DNA of 64,000 nucleotides from JALZOC01 sp031361295 (GTDB taxonomy: Bacteria > Acidobacteriota > Vicinamibacteria > Vicinamibacterales > 2-12-FULL-66-21): the NCBI GenBank assembly GCA_031361295.1, contig JANMCN010000240.1, positions 1 through 64,000 of the forward strand, in the 5' to 3' direction. A program made the position numbers and the translations under genes. Under the pieces are notes generated by a model. That model was not told where the DNA came from, searched no databases, and saw only the letters and a list, made by a program, of their open reading frames with translations. Position 1 is the first letter of the stretch; the number at the start of each line of letters is the position of its first letter. Below are positions 33,214-42,773 of this stretch, piece after piece.

Positions 33214-34232
33214 GACTGCGCCTGGGCGGAGTGCGGGTCCGGTGAGGGAGGCCCTGTGAGATCCTCCAGCGCCCGAGTCCACAGATAGCTCACCAGATAA
33301 CGGACTCGGCACTCGGCGGTGAAGGTCTCCGGCGCGCGTCCACCGACATACGCCCGCACGCACTTGACGATCTCGTCGCCCAGTTCCTTGTAAACATAGG
33401 CGGGCGTGCCGAAGAGGCAGTGTCGGGTCACCGGCTCCGTCAGGTGACCGTCGGCGGCGATGATTTGCTTGAATCGCATCCGCGCATGATTTGCCCCGGT
33501 TACGGCGTGCCAGCGTCGGTGATAGGCCTTGGTCAGTCGCTCGGGTTGAACGACCGCGGTCGCCACGACGCCATCGGCATAGATGCCGACCTTGCCGGCC
33601 CGCCAGAGCCGCAGGTTGAACTCCCGATCCTCGTCCCGGTAAAAAGCTGGAGAGAATCCCCCGACGTCCCGAAGAACGTCCGACCGACAGATGAAGTTTG
33701 CGCCCACGAGGCATCCGGAGGCATTCGTGGCGCTGAGCGGCCGGCCGGCGCCCCGCCCGTGTTGCAGCGCCAGCGGGCCATAGTTCGCGGGCGTCAGCCA
33801 GTGCGGCGGACGTTCGGGCCACCGCGGTTCGATCCGTCCCCCGACACAATCCACTTCGGGGTGCGCGCTCATCGTCCCGGTGATGCTCGGAAGCCAGTCA
33901 GCGGCCGGGAGCAGATCATCATCGAGGAATGCGATCAGGTCCCCGGCGGCGTGCTGTACGCCGGTATTACGCGCGTTCGAGGCGCCGCGACGAGGTTCGT
34001 AGAAGTACCGGATGACGGGGTGCGCATGCGCCGCGACTGTGGCCGCCGTTGCGTCAGTCGAAGCATTGTCGACGACCAGGATCTCGTACTTGATCCCATG
34101 CACCTGCTGCGCGAGCAGAGCGTCGAGCAGGGCAGGAAGAAGTTCGGCGCGGTTGTAGGTCGGGATGACGACTGAGACCTCGGGGCGAGGCGTTCGTCCG
34201 GCGGCAGCATTTAGCGGCAACGAATTCGTCAT
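33210..34232 (-). CDS. Family 2 glycosyltransferase
   Basis: This is a GT-A fold enzyme: SVVIPTYNRAELL, EILVVDNAST (nucleotide-binding Asp) and LIAFLDDDLL (DxD-type) followed by a GGFSPAFYRDEDREFNLR acceptor/catalytic region. The C-terminal region has a helical segment without clear transmembrane helices. ATG at 34232 gives a protein of 340 residues; ATG at 34307 would add 25 residues with no better ribosome site. It is coupled to the flippase gene. The region 34233-34518 separates it from the divergent membrane glycosyltransferase; I see no other gene there. Confidence 0.9.
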   Translation of the reverse strand: MTNSLPLNAAAGRTPRPEVSVVIPTYNRAELLPALLDALLAQQVHGIKYEILVVDNASTDATAATVAAHAHPVIRYFYEPRRGASNARNTGVQHAAGDLIAFLDDDLLPAADWLPSITGTMSAHPEVDCVGGRIEPRWPERPPHWLTPANYGPLALQHGRGAGRPLSATNASGCLVGANFICRSDVLRDVGGFSPAFYRDEDREFNLRLWRAGKVGIYADGVVATAVVQPERLTKAYHRRWHAVTGANHARMRFKQIIAADGHLTEPVTRHCLFGTPAYVYKELGDEIVKCVRAYVGGRAPETFTAECRVRYLVSYLWTRALEDLTGPPSPDPHSAQAQS

Positions 34233-34518
34233 GTTGGTGCTGTCGGCCAATCTCGTCTTGCACTCGACCGTCGCGTTGTGGCTTCCTGCAACTTGAGCGC
34301 CACGCATCGCTTTTTCGCGTCATCAGGTCGAGCTGCCATCGATCCACGGATGTTCGAAGGATTTCGTTCGCCGACACCCTCTAACCAATGGGGGAGCCCC
34401 AGACGTCGTCGTCTCTCTCGGAGCGGGCTGGAAGCCAACGAAGGAACGCCGGCTCAGGCACACTCGAGCTCCTGTTGCCGGCGCTGATTGGTAGGATGGT
34501 GGCGGTGCTGAGGGTCCA

Positions 34519-35958
34519 GTGAACGCACAGGCCATACGCGCGGACGACGGGCCAGCTGAGCAGTGGCCAGCGCGGCGCGCGACTGAGGAAGCGGTGGGCG
34601 CCGCCGTACTGAGCGCAATGCTGTATACCGTTCTGGCGTGGTCGGAGCGCGAGCTCGCGACACACGCGCACCGGCGACTGGCGCTGTTGATGTACGTCGC
34701 GACGTTGTCGGGTCTGTTCGCTGTTTATGCCCGCGTGGTGCACTCCGCCGCCCGGTGGCGCGCACCCGTCGCAATCACCGTCGTTATTGCGGCGCCAGTA
34801 CTCTTTGCAATCGGGTGGTGGCTCACTCCGCCTGCGCTATCCATCGACGTGTATAGCTATCTGGCTGACGGATATCTGTGGCGCCACGGAATGAACCCGT
34901 ATCTGCACGGGGTCCGCGAGCTTCGCGGGACCGCCGAGGGGGCGGCGCTTGCCGCCTGCGGGTGGAGGCCGGTCCACGGTATTTCTCCCTATGGACCGCT
35001 CTGGACGCTCGTGGAGGTGGGAGCTGGTCGTGCGGGAATGAGCGTCCCGAACGCGGTGCTCGTCCTCAAGGCGGTCGTCGTGCTGGCGGGCGCCCTGGCC
35101 GCGGCTGCCATCCATGCGGCACGTCCGAACGCCGTAAACGTGAGTCGCCTGCGGTCGATGCTTCTCTTTGCCTGGAATCCGACCATCATCACCGAATTCG
35201 CCGGCGAGGGTCACAACGACACGGTGATGGTTCTCGCGGTGATCGTGGGATTGTGCTGGATTATACGCCGCCGGACCGTGGCGGGGTCGCTCGCCCTGGC
35301 TGCGGGTGTACTGGCCAAATACCTGCCGCTCCTATTCGCGTTTCCGGCCCTCGTGTATATGTGGCGAACGCGAGACAGCAGCGTCCGATTCTGGAGCGCT
35401 CTAGCCGCGTCCGTCGCCCTGTGCGCGGCACTGGCGACCCTTCTGTATGCGCCGTTCTGGACAGGGCGGGGCACACTTGACGGCGTCCGGGCGGCCAGTC
35501 ACACCGCCTTCGGGCCAGGCACGTCCGGCGTGCTGGCGGGGGGGCTCTCGCAGGTGTTTCCGCGCGATGCTTCCGCCATCCTCGGAGGGATCAGCACGGC
35601 CGTCGTATTCGCATTCGTGATCGTGGCAGGTCTGCAGGTGCGCGATTCCGAGACTCTGGTGCGGGCGTTCGCGACGATTGCGCTGGCTTATGTGCTGATC
35701 GCCGCGCCGAGATTCTGGCCCTGGTATGTCGCCTTGCCGACCGCGCTTCTCGCGCTGACTCCGGACCGTCGCTCGATACTGTTTATACTGGTACTCACGT
35801 TCTGCGCCAAGCTGATTGCTCCGCTCGATATCCTTCGTGTGTCCGAGGCCATCAGCTGGACCACCCAGTCCCTTGTGATGACGGTCGTCGGAGTGTGGAT
35901 TCCGCTGCTGGTCTGGGCGGGGATGTCTCTCCGCACTCGCGCTGACGCGGCGCGCTGA
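34519..35958 (+). CDS. Membrane glycosyltransferase, GT87/polyprenyl-phosphomannose-dependent type
   Basis: This 479-residue protein has about 11-12 hydrophobic segments. Early loop motifs 'LSIDVYSYLADGYLWRHGMNPY' (split: SIDVYSYLADG, WRHGMNPY) and 'ISPYGPLWTLVE' are typical of GT-C enzymes of the GT87 and related mannosyltransferase families, with the acidic loop Asp as likely catalytic residue. A GHNDTVM segment follows. It begins at GTG with GAGGG upstream. The acceptor is unknown. It is probably part of the same surface-glycan locus as the divergent GT2/flippase pair. Confidence 0.82.
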   Translation: MNAQAIRADDGPAEQWPARRATEEAVGAAVLSAMLYTVLAWSERELATHAHRRLALLMYVATLSGLFAVYARVVHSAARWRAPVAITVVIAAPVLFAIGWWLTPPALSIDVYSYLADGYLWRHGMNPYLHGVRELRGTAEGAALAACGWRPVHGISPYGPLWTLVEVGAGRAGMSVPNAVLVLKAVVVLAGALAAAAIHAARPNAVNVSRLRSMLLFAWNPTIITEFAGEGHNDTVMVLAVIVGLCWIIRRRTVAGSLALAAGVLAKYLPLLFAFPALVYMWRTRDSSVRFWSALAASVALCAALATLLYAPFWTGRGTLDGVRAASHTAFGPGTSGVLAGGLSQVFPRDASAILGGISTAVVFAFVIVAGLQVRDSETLVRAFATIALAYVLIAAPRFWPWYVALPTALLALTPDRRSILFILVLTFCAKLIAPLDILRVSEAISWTTQSLVMTVVGVWIPLLVWAGMSLRTRADAAR

Positions 35959-36100
35959 GGCACCGGCCCGTTTCCGTCCGATGGGGTGCCTCGCCCCCCA
36001 ATTCCCTGCATCGATGACAGTTGTGTGGCTCGCCAGGCGGATGGGCTATGCCGCCGGGGACGCGAGGCCATAGAATGGAGTCTTACCACCCAGCAACCGA

Positions 36101-38629
36101 ATGGCCCGTCTGTCGCCTTTTCTCGTGCGCCATGTCCTTGGTGTCTTTGCGGTCGTCGCGCTGGCTTCCGCGCCAGTGATGACAAATGCGGCCCAGGCTG
36201 CGACTCTCGTCGTCCGCGTCGTCGACGCGCAGAGCTTGGCAGTACCTGGCGCCAGCTGTTCGTTGACCGCCGCGGGCGGTGCTGCCCCCATTGCACAGAC
36301 GACGTCAGACAGCGGCGGGCATGCCGTGTTCGACGCCGTCCCGGCCGGTCGCTACACGCTGCGAGTCGAGCTGGACGGGTTCGAGCCTTTCGTTCGAACC
36401 GGCGTCATGCTGGACGCCCCGAGTCTTCCGGAGCTGGATGCCGTCCTCGCCCCAGCGGGCGTGGCTCAGGCCGTGTCGGTCGCCGCGCCGCCGTCATCGG
36501 ACACGACGAGCCGGGCGGGATCGAGTCCGCCGGCTGGGGACCTTGCCCGGCGCATGTTGCAGCGGCTGCCGCTCGCGGTGGCCTCCTTCCGGGACGCGCT
36601 GCCGCTGGTCCCGGGTGTGCTGCGCTCCACGACGGGGGAGCTTGCCTTCAACGGGGGCCCGGAAGCGCAGAGTGGATTGCGCGTCAACGGCATGAACGCC
36701 GTCGACCCGGCCACGGGAGCCTTCCGTCTGAGCGTCCCAGTCGACGCGGTGGAAGGCGTGCAGGTCTTCCTGCACCCCTACACCGCCGAGTACGGTCAAT
36801 TCACCGGCGGGATTACGCGCGTGGACACGCGTCCCGGCAGCGATCGGTGGCGCTTCGAATTGAACGATTTTTTTCCCGATTTCCGGTTTGTCGACGGACG
36901 GGTGCGCGGCATTGCCGAGGACGCGCCACACATGAACCTGAGTGGGCCGCTGTTCGGGAAGCGCCTGCTGCTGTCCCAATCCGCGGCGTACACGATCGCC
37001 AACCGCCCCGTGCGTGGGCTCGATTTCCCCGTCAACGAAACGCGCACGCAGTCCCAGAATTACTTCACGCAGCTCGACTTCACCGTGCGTCCGGGCCATT
37101 CCCAGATGGTGACGCTGGGATATGCGCCGGAGCGCCGGGACTTCATCGGTCTGGATGTGTTCCGCCCGCAGCCCACGACGCCGAGCGCCCGCCAGCGTGA
37201 TCTCGTGCTCACTGCACGCGACAACTCCGTCGTCGGGAGCGGTCTCCTGACGTCCTCGGCTTCGGTGAGTCGCTTCGACACGAATGTCCTGGGCCGCGGC
37301 ACGGAGGAACTGACGCTCGCGCCCACTGGAGAATCGGGTAACTACTTTGCGACCCAGGCCCGCCGCTCCATGCGCACCGAGCTGCTGGAGGTATATACCC
37401 TGCCGACGCAGCACTGGCTCGGGTCGCACGACGTCCGGCTCGGGGTGGATGTGAACGATGTCAGCAGCCGCCTCAATTACCGCGCCCGTCCGGTCAACAT
37501 CGTTCGCGGCGACGGGACATTGGCCGAACGGGTCGAGTTCGATCCGGCCGCGACGATTCGTGCGCGCAACCGCGAGTACATCGGCTTCGCGCAGGATCGC
37601 TGGACGCTCGGTGATCGGGTCGCGCTCGATGCCGGCATCCGGTACGAGGACCAGCGCATCGCTGACGCCACCCTGATTGCCCCGCGGGCAGGGTTCGCGT
37701 GGGCTCCCGCCGCTGACGGGCGGACAGTGATTCGCGGCGGCGTCGGGGTCTTCTTCGACAAGGTCCCGCTGAACATCCGCAGCTTCGCGCAATATCCCTC
37801 GCGAACGGTGACCCGTTTTGCGTCGGACGGTTTCACCATCCTCGATCGCCGGCGGTACACGAACCTGCTGGTGGATGCGGTCGGGCCTGCCGTGTCAGCT
37901 TCTGAGCTTGCAACCGATCAGACGGAGTTCGTGCCGGGCAACGTCACGTGGAACCTGCAGGTCGATCACATCGTAAGACCCGGCCTGGCATTCCGAGCGA
38001 ACCTCGTCAACAGCCATACGGACGATCTGTATATCGTCGAACCCCGGAGCGGCGCGCCGGGGACGGGCACGATCGCGCTCAGTTCGGTCGGACGCTCGTC
38101 TTACCGTGCGGAAGAGCTTGCGGTGCGTTTCGGCCGGGCTGACCGCCTGCTGAACGTCTCCTACACACATTCCCGCGCGCGCGGGGACCTCAATGGCTTC
38201 AGCGACGCTTTTGGAGATTTTGCGACGCCCATCGTTCGCAGCAACGAGTACTCACAACTCCCGACCGACGCCCCGCATCGCCTCCTCGCCTGGGGCTCGG
38301 TCGCGCTGCCCCGCCGGTTCTCGCTCGCACCGATCTTCGAGGTCCGCACCGGCTTCCCTTACCAGGTGCGTGATGCGGCGCAGGATTTCGTTGGTCTGCG
38401 CAACTCGGACGCCACACGGTTCCCGCGGTTCGTGGCCCTGGATCTCGAAGGTGCCAAGGAGCTCCAGGTCACGAAAAAGTACGCGGTCCGGCTTTCCCTC
38501 CGGGCGTTCAACCTGACCAACCACTTCAATCCGCGCGACGTCCACGCGAACACGGGCGATCCGTTGTTCGGCCGATTCGTGGCGTCCTACCGCCGTTATT
38601 TCACGGGCGGTTTCGATATTCTTTTCTGA
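36101..38629 (+). CDS. TonB-dependent-receptor-like outer-membrane protein (second copy type)
   Basis: This 842-residue protein has a signal peptide (cleavage near AQAAT, residue 34), a CarboxypepD_reg-like domain (VVRVVDAQSLAVPGASCSL ... AVPAGRYTLRVELDGFEPF), a plug-like region (LRVNGMNAVDPATG) and a long barrel ending DILF. It is in the same Acidobacteriota-type family as the protein at 6068 but diverged. An AT-richer TAGAAT lies 25 bases before the ATG and may be its -10. No regulator is adjacent; a PepSY-like protein gene follows. Confidence 0.85.
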   Translation: MARLSPFLVRHVLGVFAVVALASAPVMTNAAQAATLVVRVVDAQSLAVPGASCSLTAAGGAAPIAQTTSDSGGHAVFDAVPAGRYTLRVELDGFEPFVRTGVMLDAPSLPELDAVLAPAGVAQAVSVAAPPSSDTTSRAGSSPPAGDLARRMLQRLPLAVASFRDALPLVPGVLRSTTGELAFNGGPEAQSGLRVNGMNAVDPATGAFRLSVPVDAVEGVQVFLHPYTAEYGQFTGGITRVDTRPGSDRWRFELNDFFPDFRFVDGRVRGIAEDAPHMNLSGPLFGKRLLLSQSAAYTIANRPVRGLDFPVNETRTQSQNYFTQLDFTVRPGHSQMVTLGYAPERRDFIGLDVFRPQPTTPSARQRDLVLTARDNSVVGSGLLTSSASVSRFDTNVLGRGTEELTLAPTGESGNYFATQARRSMRTELLEVYTLPTQHWLGSHDVRLGVDVNDVSSRLNYRARPVNIVRGDGTLAERVEFDPAATIRARNREYIGFAQDRWTLGDRVALDAGIRYEDQRIADATLIAPRAGFAWAPAADGRTVIRGGVGVFFDKVPLNIRSFAQYPSRTVTRFASDGFTILDRRRYTNLLVDAVGPAVSASELATDQTEFVPGNVTWNLQVDHIVRPGLAFRANLVNSHTDDLYIVEPRSGAPGTGTIALSSVGRSSYRAEELAVRFGRADRLLNVSYTHSRARGDLNGFSDAFGDFATPIVRSNEYSQLPTDAPHRLLAWGSVALPRRFSLAPIFEVRTGFPYQVRDAAQDFVGLRNSDATRFPRFVALDLEGAKELQVTKKYAVRLSLRAFNLTNHFNPRDVHANTGDPLFGRFVASYRRYFTGGFDILF

Positions 38630-38923
38630 CAGACTGACTTCCCTACGGCCGGAAATCCACGCCAGCACGCGACGGCTTGTGTGGCGTCAGAAGGATTGCC
38701 GGCTCCGAGCCTCTCTAACACGGGCAACCTCCTGAGCCCGCACTCCGTGCCTGTTTCGTCGCGCCCCGCGTCGACGCCTCGAGTGTGCCGTCGCTCGACG
38801 GTGTGGTCGACTGGCGACCGGGCGGCTGCTCATGGCAGATTCATCTGGCGCGTGCCACCATGCCCACAAACGCTGGTACGGCGTCATCGCCGTTCATAGC
38901 AGGGAACGTAACGAGGTACAGAC

Positions 38924-39406
38924 ATGAAGAAGCATCCACTTGCACTGCCGGCCGTACTACTGTGGCTCGCGGGTGTTTCGCACACCAGCGCCCAGCCTGC
39001 CGCGTCCAAACCCAAGGACTCGCCGAACCTGCAGGCCCTGCTCAGGAAGCTGCCCGGGCCGGTTCGGGCCACCGTCGAGGCCGAGGCCAGGAACGCGACC
39101 ATCAAGAGCATTTCCACAGAGAAAGCACACGGAAAGACCGTGTATGAGCTCGAGTCGCTCGTCAACGGCCGCACCCGCGACCTGATGATCGATTCGACCG
39201 GGAAGGTGTACGTCGTCGAAGAGCAGCTCGATCTGGACAAGGCACCGGCGCCCGTGCGGGCAGCGCTCGAAGCGCAAGGGACGGTTGGAACGCTGGAATC
39301 GGTCATGGAGAACGGCAGGACTCACTACGAAGGGCAGGTCCGCACCAGGAGCGGCAAGAAGGTTGCGCTGACGCTCGAGGCCGACGGGACGCCCATCAAG
39401 AAGTAG
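38924..39406 (+). CDS. Small secreted PepSY-like protein
   Basis: This 160-residue protein has a signal peptide (cleavage near SAQPA, residue 24). The mature part contains two similar alpha/beta units ('LPGPVRATVEAEARNATIKSIST' region and 'APAPVRAALEAQGTVGTLES' region), each followed by a hairpin with a Tyr-containing strand (KTVYELES, RTHYEGQV). This is the PepSY-like/BLIP-like repeat seen in many secreted proteins, sometimes inhibitory or binding domains. The function is unknown. The preceding 294 bases (38630-38923) hold no gene I can support. Confidence 0.75.
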   Translation: MKKHPLALPAVLLWLAGVSHTSAQPAASKPKDSPNLQALLRKLPGPVRATVEAEARNATIKSISTEKAHGKTVYELESLVNGRTRDLMIDSTGKVYVVEEQLDLDKAPAPVRAALEAQGTVGTLESVMENGRTHYEGQVRTRSGKKVALTLEADGTPIKK

Positions 39407-40064
39407 AGACCGGGCGCACTCACACTTCCGTGGACGAGGAGCGGGTCGCGTAGGTCCGGCTCTCGGCGAAGTGCTCACGAGCCCGGGTGAGGATGTAACA
39501 CCTGGAGGGGACTTCGGACGGGATGGTCGCCCGCTCGAAGGATCTCGCACTCCCAGGCACTCTAACGGGACGACCACCAGTGGTTCGGGGCTGTTGCGCC
39601 GGGACGAGGCCGGGCGCCCGGGTGATCGTGCGTGTGCGCCAGGCGCACGCGAGGCGTAAGATCGAACTCACGCAGATGGGTTACGCGGTCACCGGGTTCT
39701 TCGCGGTGCAACGGGACTCCGCGCTGCGCGTGGTCAACGTGGACTGCGTGATTTTGCGGGAGGAGGAGGTCGAGCGGCTGCGGGCGCCCGGACGTCACGC
39801 GCCAGGGCAGGCGGACCGTCCGTAGCGGTCAGCCGGGATCCGCCCGACGTGACCGTGCCTGACGTGGGTTCCCGTACTCGAGCGTCTGTTAATCTCCCAT
39901 ACACCTTCCAGAGGCTATGATTGTGCGTTCGGCGGAGCTGAAAGCTCCGCCCAACATACTGACGCTGGCGAGATCCGGCCGAGATAACGCTCGGACCTGC
40001 ACGGCGTCGGGCTTTGTCACGTATCACTGTGGGTCTCGTGACTTCTGAATGAGATGAGGACCGT
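39407..40064. other. Gene-poor intergenic region
   Basis: This stretch of 658 bases has no recognisable gene. An open frame at 39523-39825 on the plus strand (100 codons, possible AGGGG upstream) is Arg-rich at its ends and matches no family I know. Composition is less strictly codon-like than in neighbours, and an AT-richer patch near 39890-39925 may hold the promoter of the beta-propeller gene. A perfect hairpin lies at 39931-39951. Confidence 0.5.
39931..39951. repeat. Perfect 9-bp hairpin (GAA loop)
   Basis: GGCGGAGCT-GAA-AGCTCCGCC forms a perfect 9-bp stem with a three-base loop, 113 bases before the beta-propeller gene. No U tract follows, so it is unlikely to be an intrinsic terminator. 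It may be an extragenic palindromic repeat or an mRNA leader structure. Confidence 0.6.
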
Positions 40065-41123
40065 ATGACCAGACACCCGCTCATCGTCGTGGCTCTTTCC
40101 TTCGCGGCGAGCATCGCCGCGCCGGTCGTCGGTCATGCGCAAACGTTCAAGGTCGAGAAGTTCGACATCAAAGGCGATGGGGGCACGGACTACGTCGCCG
40201 TCGAACCCGCCACGGGCCGGGTGTTCGTCTCACGCAGCACCCACATGATGGTCGTCGACGGGGCCACGGGCAAGGTGCTCGGCGATATCCTCAACACACC
40301 CGGCGTGCATGGTGCCGCGTTCGCGACGAAGGCCGGTCACGGCTTCACCACGAACGGCGGCGATCAGACGGTCACCATGTTCGATCTGAAGACCCTGGCC
40401 GTGCTGAGGCAGATCAAGGTGGGGCCGGGCCTCGACGGCATCATGTTCGACGAGGCGGACAACAAGATCATCCTGACGAACCACAGCCGTCCCGTGGGGA
40501 CGCTCACCGCCATCGATCCGGCGACCGGCGACATCGTCGCCACGGTGGAGCTCGAAGACACCGCGCCGGAAGGCGCGGCCGCCGATGGCAAAGGGCGCAT
40601 CTTCGTGAACAACGAGGGCAAGAACACGATCCAGGTGATCGACGTGAAGACCTGGAAGGCGACGGCGTCCTGGCCGGTGGCCCCGTGCGACGGGCCGACC
40701 GGCATCGCCTACGACGCGGTCACGAACCGCATCTTCTCAGGATGCTCCAAGACGTCGGTTGTGGTCGATGCGAGCACCGGCAAGGTCGTGGCGTCGATCG
40801 CGAACGGCACGCGCGTCGACGCCCTGGGGTGGGATCCTTCGAGGAAGCTGATTTACATTCCGAACGGCGGCGAAGGGACGGTCACGGTCGTCCACCAGGA
40901 TTCGGCCGACAAGTATACGGTCGTCGCGACCGTGGCGACGTTCGCTGGCGCGAAGACCATCGCCGTGGATCCGTCGACACACAACGTCTATCTGTTCCAG
41001 CCGGAGCGCGGGCCCGTTCCGGCCCCCGCGGCGGACGCACCGCCGCCGGCACAGCCCGCCGGGCGTGGACGTGGTCCTCAGGGGCCGATCGTCGCGTCCT
41101 GGTTCATCGTCATCAAGTCGTGA
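40065..41123 (+). CDS. Secreted YncE/YVTN-type beta-propeller protein
   Basis: This 352-residue protein has a signal peptide (cleavage near GHAQT, residue 26). It is followed by repeated blades with the YVTN-like pattern: 'DYVAVEPATGRVFVSR', 'GIMFDEADNKIILTN', 'GAAADGKGRIFVNN', 'GIAYDAVTNRIFSG', 'ALGWDPSRKLIYIPN' and 'TIAVDPSTHNVYLF'. This gives about seven blades. The tail is Pro/Gly-rich and ends in a short strand. Such proteins serve as scaffolds or binding proteins; the ligand is unknown. The convergent gene stops 4 bases away. Confidence 0.85.
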   Translation: MTRHPLIVVALSFAASIAAPVVGHAQTFKVEKFDIKGDGGTDYVAVEPATGRVFVSRSTHMMVVDGATGKVLGDILNTPGVHGAAFATKAGHGFTTNGGDQTVTMFDLKTLAVLRQIKVGPGLDGIMFDEADNKIILTNHSRPVGTLTAIDPATGDIVATVELEDTAPEGAAADGKGRIFVNNEGKNTIQVIDVKTWKATASWPVAPCDGPTGIAYDAVTNRIFSGCSKTSVVVDASTGKVVASIANGTRVDALGWDPSRKLIYIPNGGEGTVTVVHQDSADKYTVVATVATFAGAKTIAVDPSTHNVYLFQPERGPVPAPAADAPPPAQPAGRGRGPQGPIVASWFIVIKS

Positions 41124-41126
41124 TCG

Positions 41127-41597
41127 CTACGGCTTCTTGACCACCTCGCTGCCACTGACCGGGATGCCGCAGACCGTTCCGGCATAGGACACTTTGATTC
41201 CGCCGCCGGTCTCTTCTGTCGCCTTCCCGTTCGGAAACGAGAACGGGCAGTTCGTCCCGCCCTGGCCCACGAGCCCCTGCGCGCTCCACTCCAGGGTCGC
41301 ACCGGTAACCTTGCCGGTCCCGGCACCGGCCACCTGAATCGTGCTGGCGCAGGTGGCCGAGAACGTCACGTTCGCGGTCGTGGCGCTGGTCGGCGTCACC
41401 GTGTAATGGACGTTCCCGCACCCGGTCGCCGGGATCGTCGCGCTCGTCGAGGCCCAGGTGCCCGCGAACGCGTCGAGCGATGCCGCGGACGCGCTCGGGG
41501 ATGCCGGGTTCTTGCTGGTCAGCTTGTCTATGGCGTCGCAGCCCGCCGCCATCAGCAAGGCCGACGCGGTCACGGCAACCGAAAGGTTCTTCCACAT
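41127..41597 (-). CDS. Small lipoprotein of unknown function
   Basis: This 156-residue protein starts with a lipoprotein signal: a short basic N-terminus (MWKN), a hydrophobic stretch and lipobox LMAAGC, with Cys20 as lipidation site. The mature part is Ser/Ala/Thr-rich and beta-like, with four further cysteines (TGCGN, TCAST, TNCPF, VCGIP) that could form two disulfides. ATG at 41597 is preferred for its GGGGGAT upstream; ATG at 41606 is possible. I do not recognise the domain. Confidence 0.75.
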   Translation of the reverse strand: MWKNLSVAVTASALLMAAGCDAIDKLTSKNPASPSASAASLDAFAGTWASTSATIPATGCGNVHYTVTPTSATTANVTFSATCASTIQVAGAGTGKVTGATLEWSAQGLVGQGGTNCPFSFPNGKATEETGGGIKVSYAGTVCGIPVSGSEVVKKP

Positions 41598-41727
41598 ATC
41601 CCCCATATCGGCTCGACTCCCGGGGCGCTGCAGCCGGCGGGATGTGGACGACAGGTCGATGTGATACACAATCCCTTGCAGGTCGCCCCGTATCTTGGCG
41701 CCTTGCCACCTTTCGAAGGAGTTTCCC

Positions 41728-42681
41728 GTGCAGCTCGAAGGCGTCTACTCCGTGCTCCCCACGCCGTTCCACCCCAACGGGGACGTTGACGAGTCGAGCC
41801 TGAGGCGCGTCGTCGACGTGTTCATCGCGGCTGGCGTGAACGGGGTGACGGCGCTCGGCGTCACGGGCGAAGCCGCGCGCCTGGACGACGACGAACGGCG
41901 CAGGGTGCTGGACGTTGTCGTCGCGCAGGTCAACGGACGGATTGGGGTGGTCGCGGGGACAACCGCAGAAGGCACGCGCACCTGCATCGGCTACAGCCGA
42001 CAGGCGCATGCGTCCGGCGCCACGGCCGTGATGGTGAGCCCCCCCCGCTTGCCGAAGCTCAATTCGGATGCTGTCCTTCGCCACTACACGGCGCTGGCGA
42101 GTGCCGTGGAGATCGACATCGTCATCCAGGACTATCCGCCCGCCTGCGGTTTTGCCATGGAGCCGGCGCTGCTGGCGCGCATCGCCCGTGAGATCCCGCG
42201 CGCCCGCACCATCAAGCTGGAGGATCCCCCCACTCCGTTCAAGACCTCACGCATCATCGAGTCGTGCGGTGAGACTCCGGTCAGGATTTTTGGCGGGCTC
42301 GGCGGCGTCTTCCTGCTGGAGGAGCTCCTTGCCGGCGCCACGGGCGCCATGACCGGCTTTGCCTTTCCCGAGATCCTGGTCGCGGTGGTCTCGCATTTTC
42401 GTGCGGGACGCATCGCCCAGGCCGCGGAGATCTTCTACCGGGCCGTCCCGTTGATGCGCTTCGAGTTCCAAGAAGGCATCGGCACCGCGATACGGAAGGA
42501 GATCCTCCGGCGCCGCGGGGCGCTCGCACACGCCGCCATGCGGGCTCCCGCCGGCGCGCTGGATCAGACGACCCGCGAGGCGCTCGACAGGGTCATGGAG
42601 TGGAGCGAGTCGCTGCTCGGCGCACACGCGCGCGACGTGGACGCGCCCAAACGTCCTGCGGCAGCCGGCAGTGCCGGCTGA
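41728..42681 (+). CDS. DapA-family aldolase/dehydratase, not the lysine-pathway copy
   Basis: This 317-residue TIM-barrel has the class I aldolase set: Schiff-base Lys163 (TIKLED), Tyr136 (VIQDYPP) and the GVTGEAARL loop. The true dapA lies in the lysine operon at 60160, so this paralogue likely cleaves or dehydrates another 2-oxo acid. The proline dehydrogenase two genes downstream makes a hydroxyproline-pathway deaminase one option, with no direct proof. GTG start at 41728 with AAGGAG at good spacing. Confidence 0.85.
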   Translation: MQLEGVYSVLPTPFHPNGDVDESSLRRVVDVFIAAGVNGVTALGVTGEAARLDDDERRRVLDVVVAQVNGRIGVVAGTTAEGTRTCIGYSRQAHASGATAVMVSPPRLPKLNSDAVLRHYTALASAVEIDIVIQDYPPACGFAMEPALLARIAREIPRARTIKLEDPPTPFKTSRIIESCGETPVRIFGGLGGVFLLEELLAGATGAMTGFAFPEILVAVVSHFRAGRIAQAAEIFYRAVPLMRFEFQEGIGTAIRKEILRRRGALAHAAMRAPAGALDQTTREALDRVMEWSESLLGAHARDVDAPKRPAAAGSAG

Positions 42682-42773
42682 CGACCGAACGCGGGCGGGA
42701 AGGACGCATGGCCTGGTGCGGCGGCTGTCGTTGAAAACTGATCGCCGGCCGATGATCAGTGGAGAGCTGAGAC

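Noticed and set aside
39523..39825. 100-codon open frame in the gene-poor region
   Set aside because: No family resemblance and poor codon character at both ends; listed only inside the intergenic entry.
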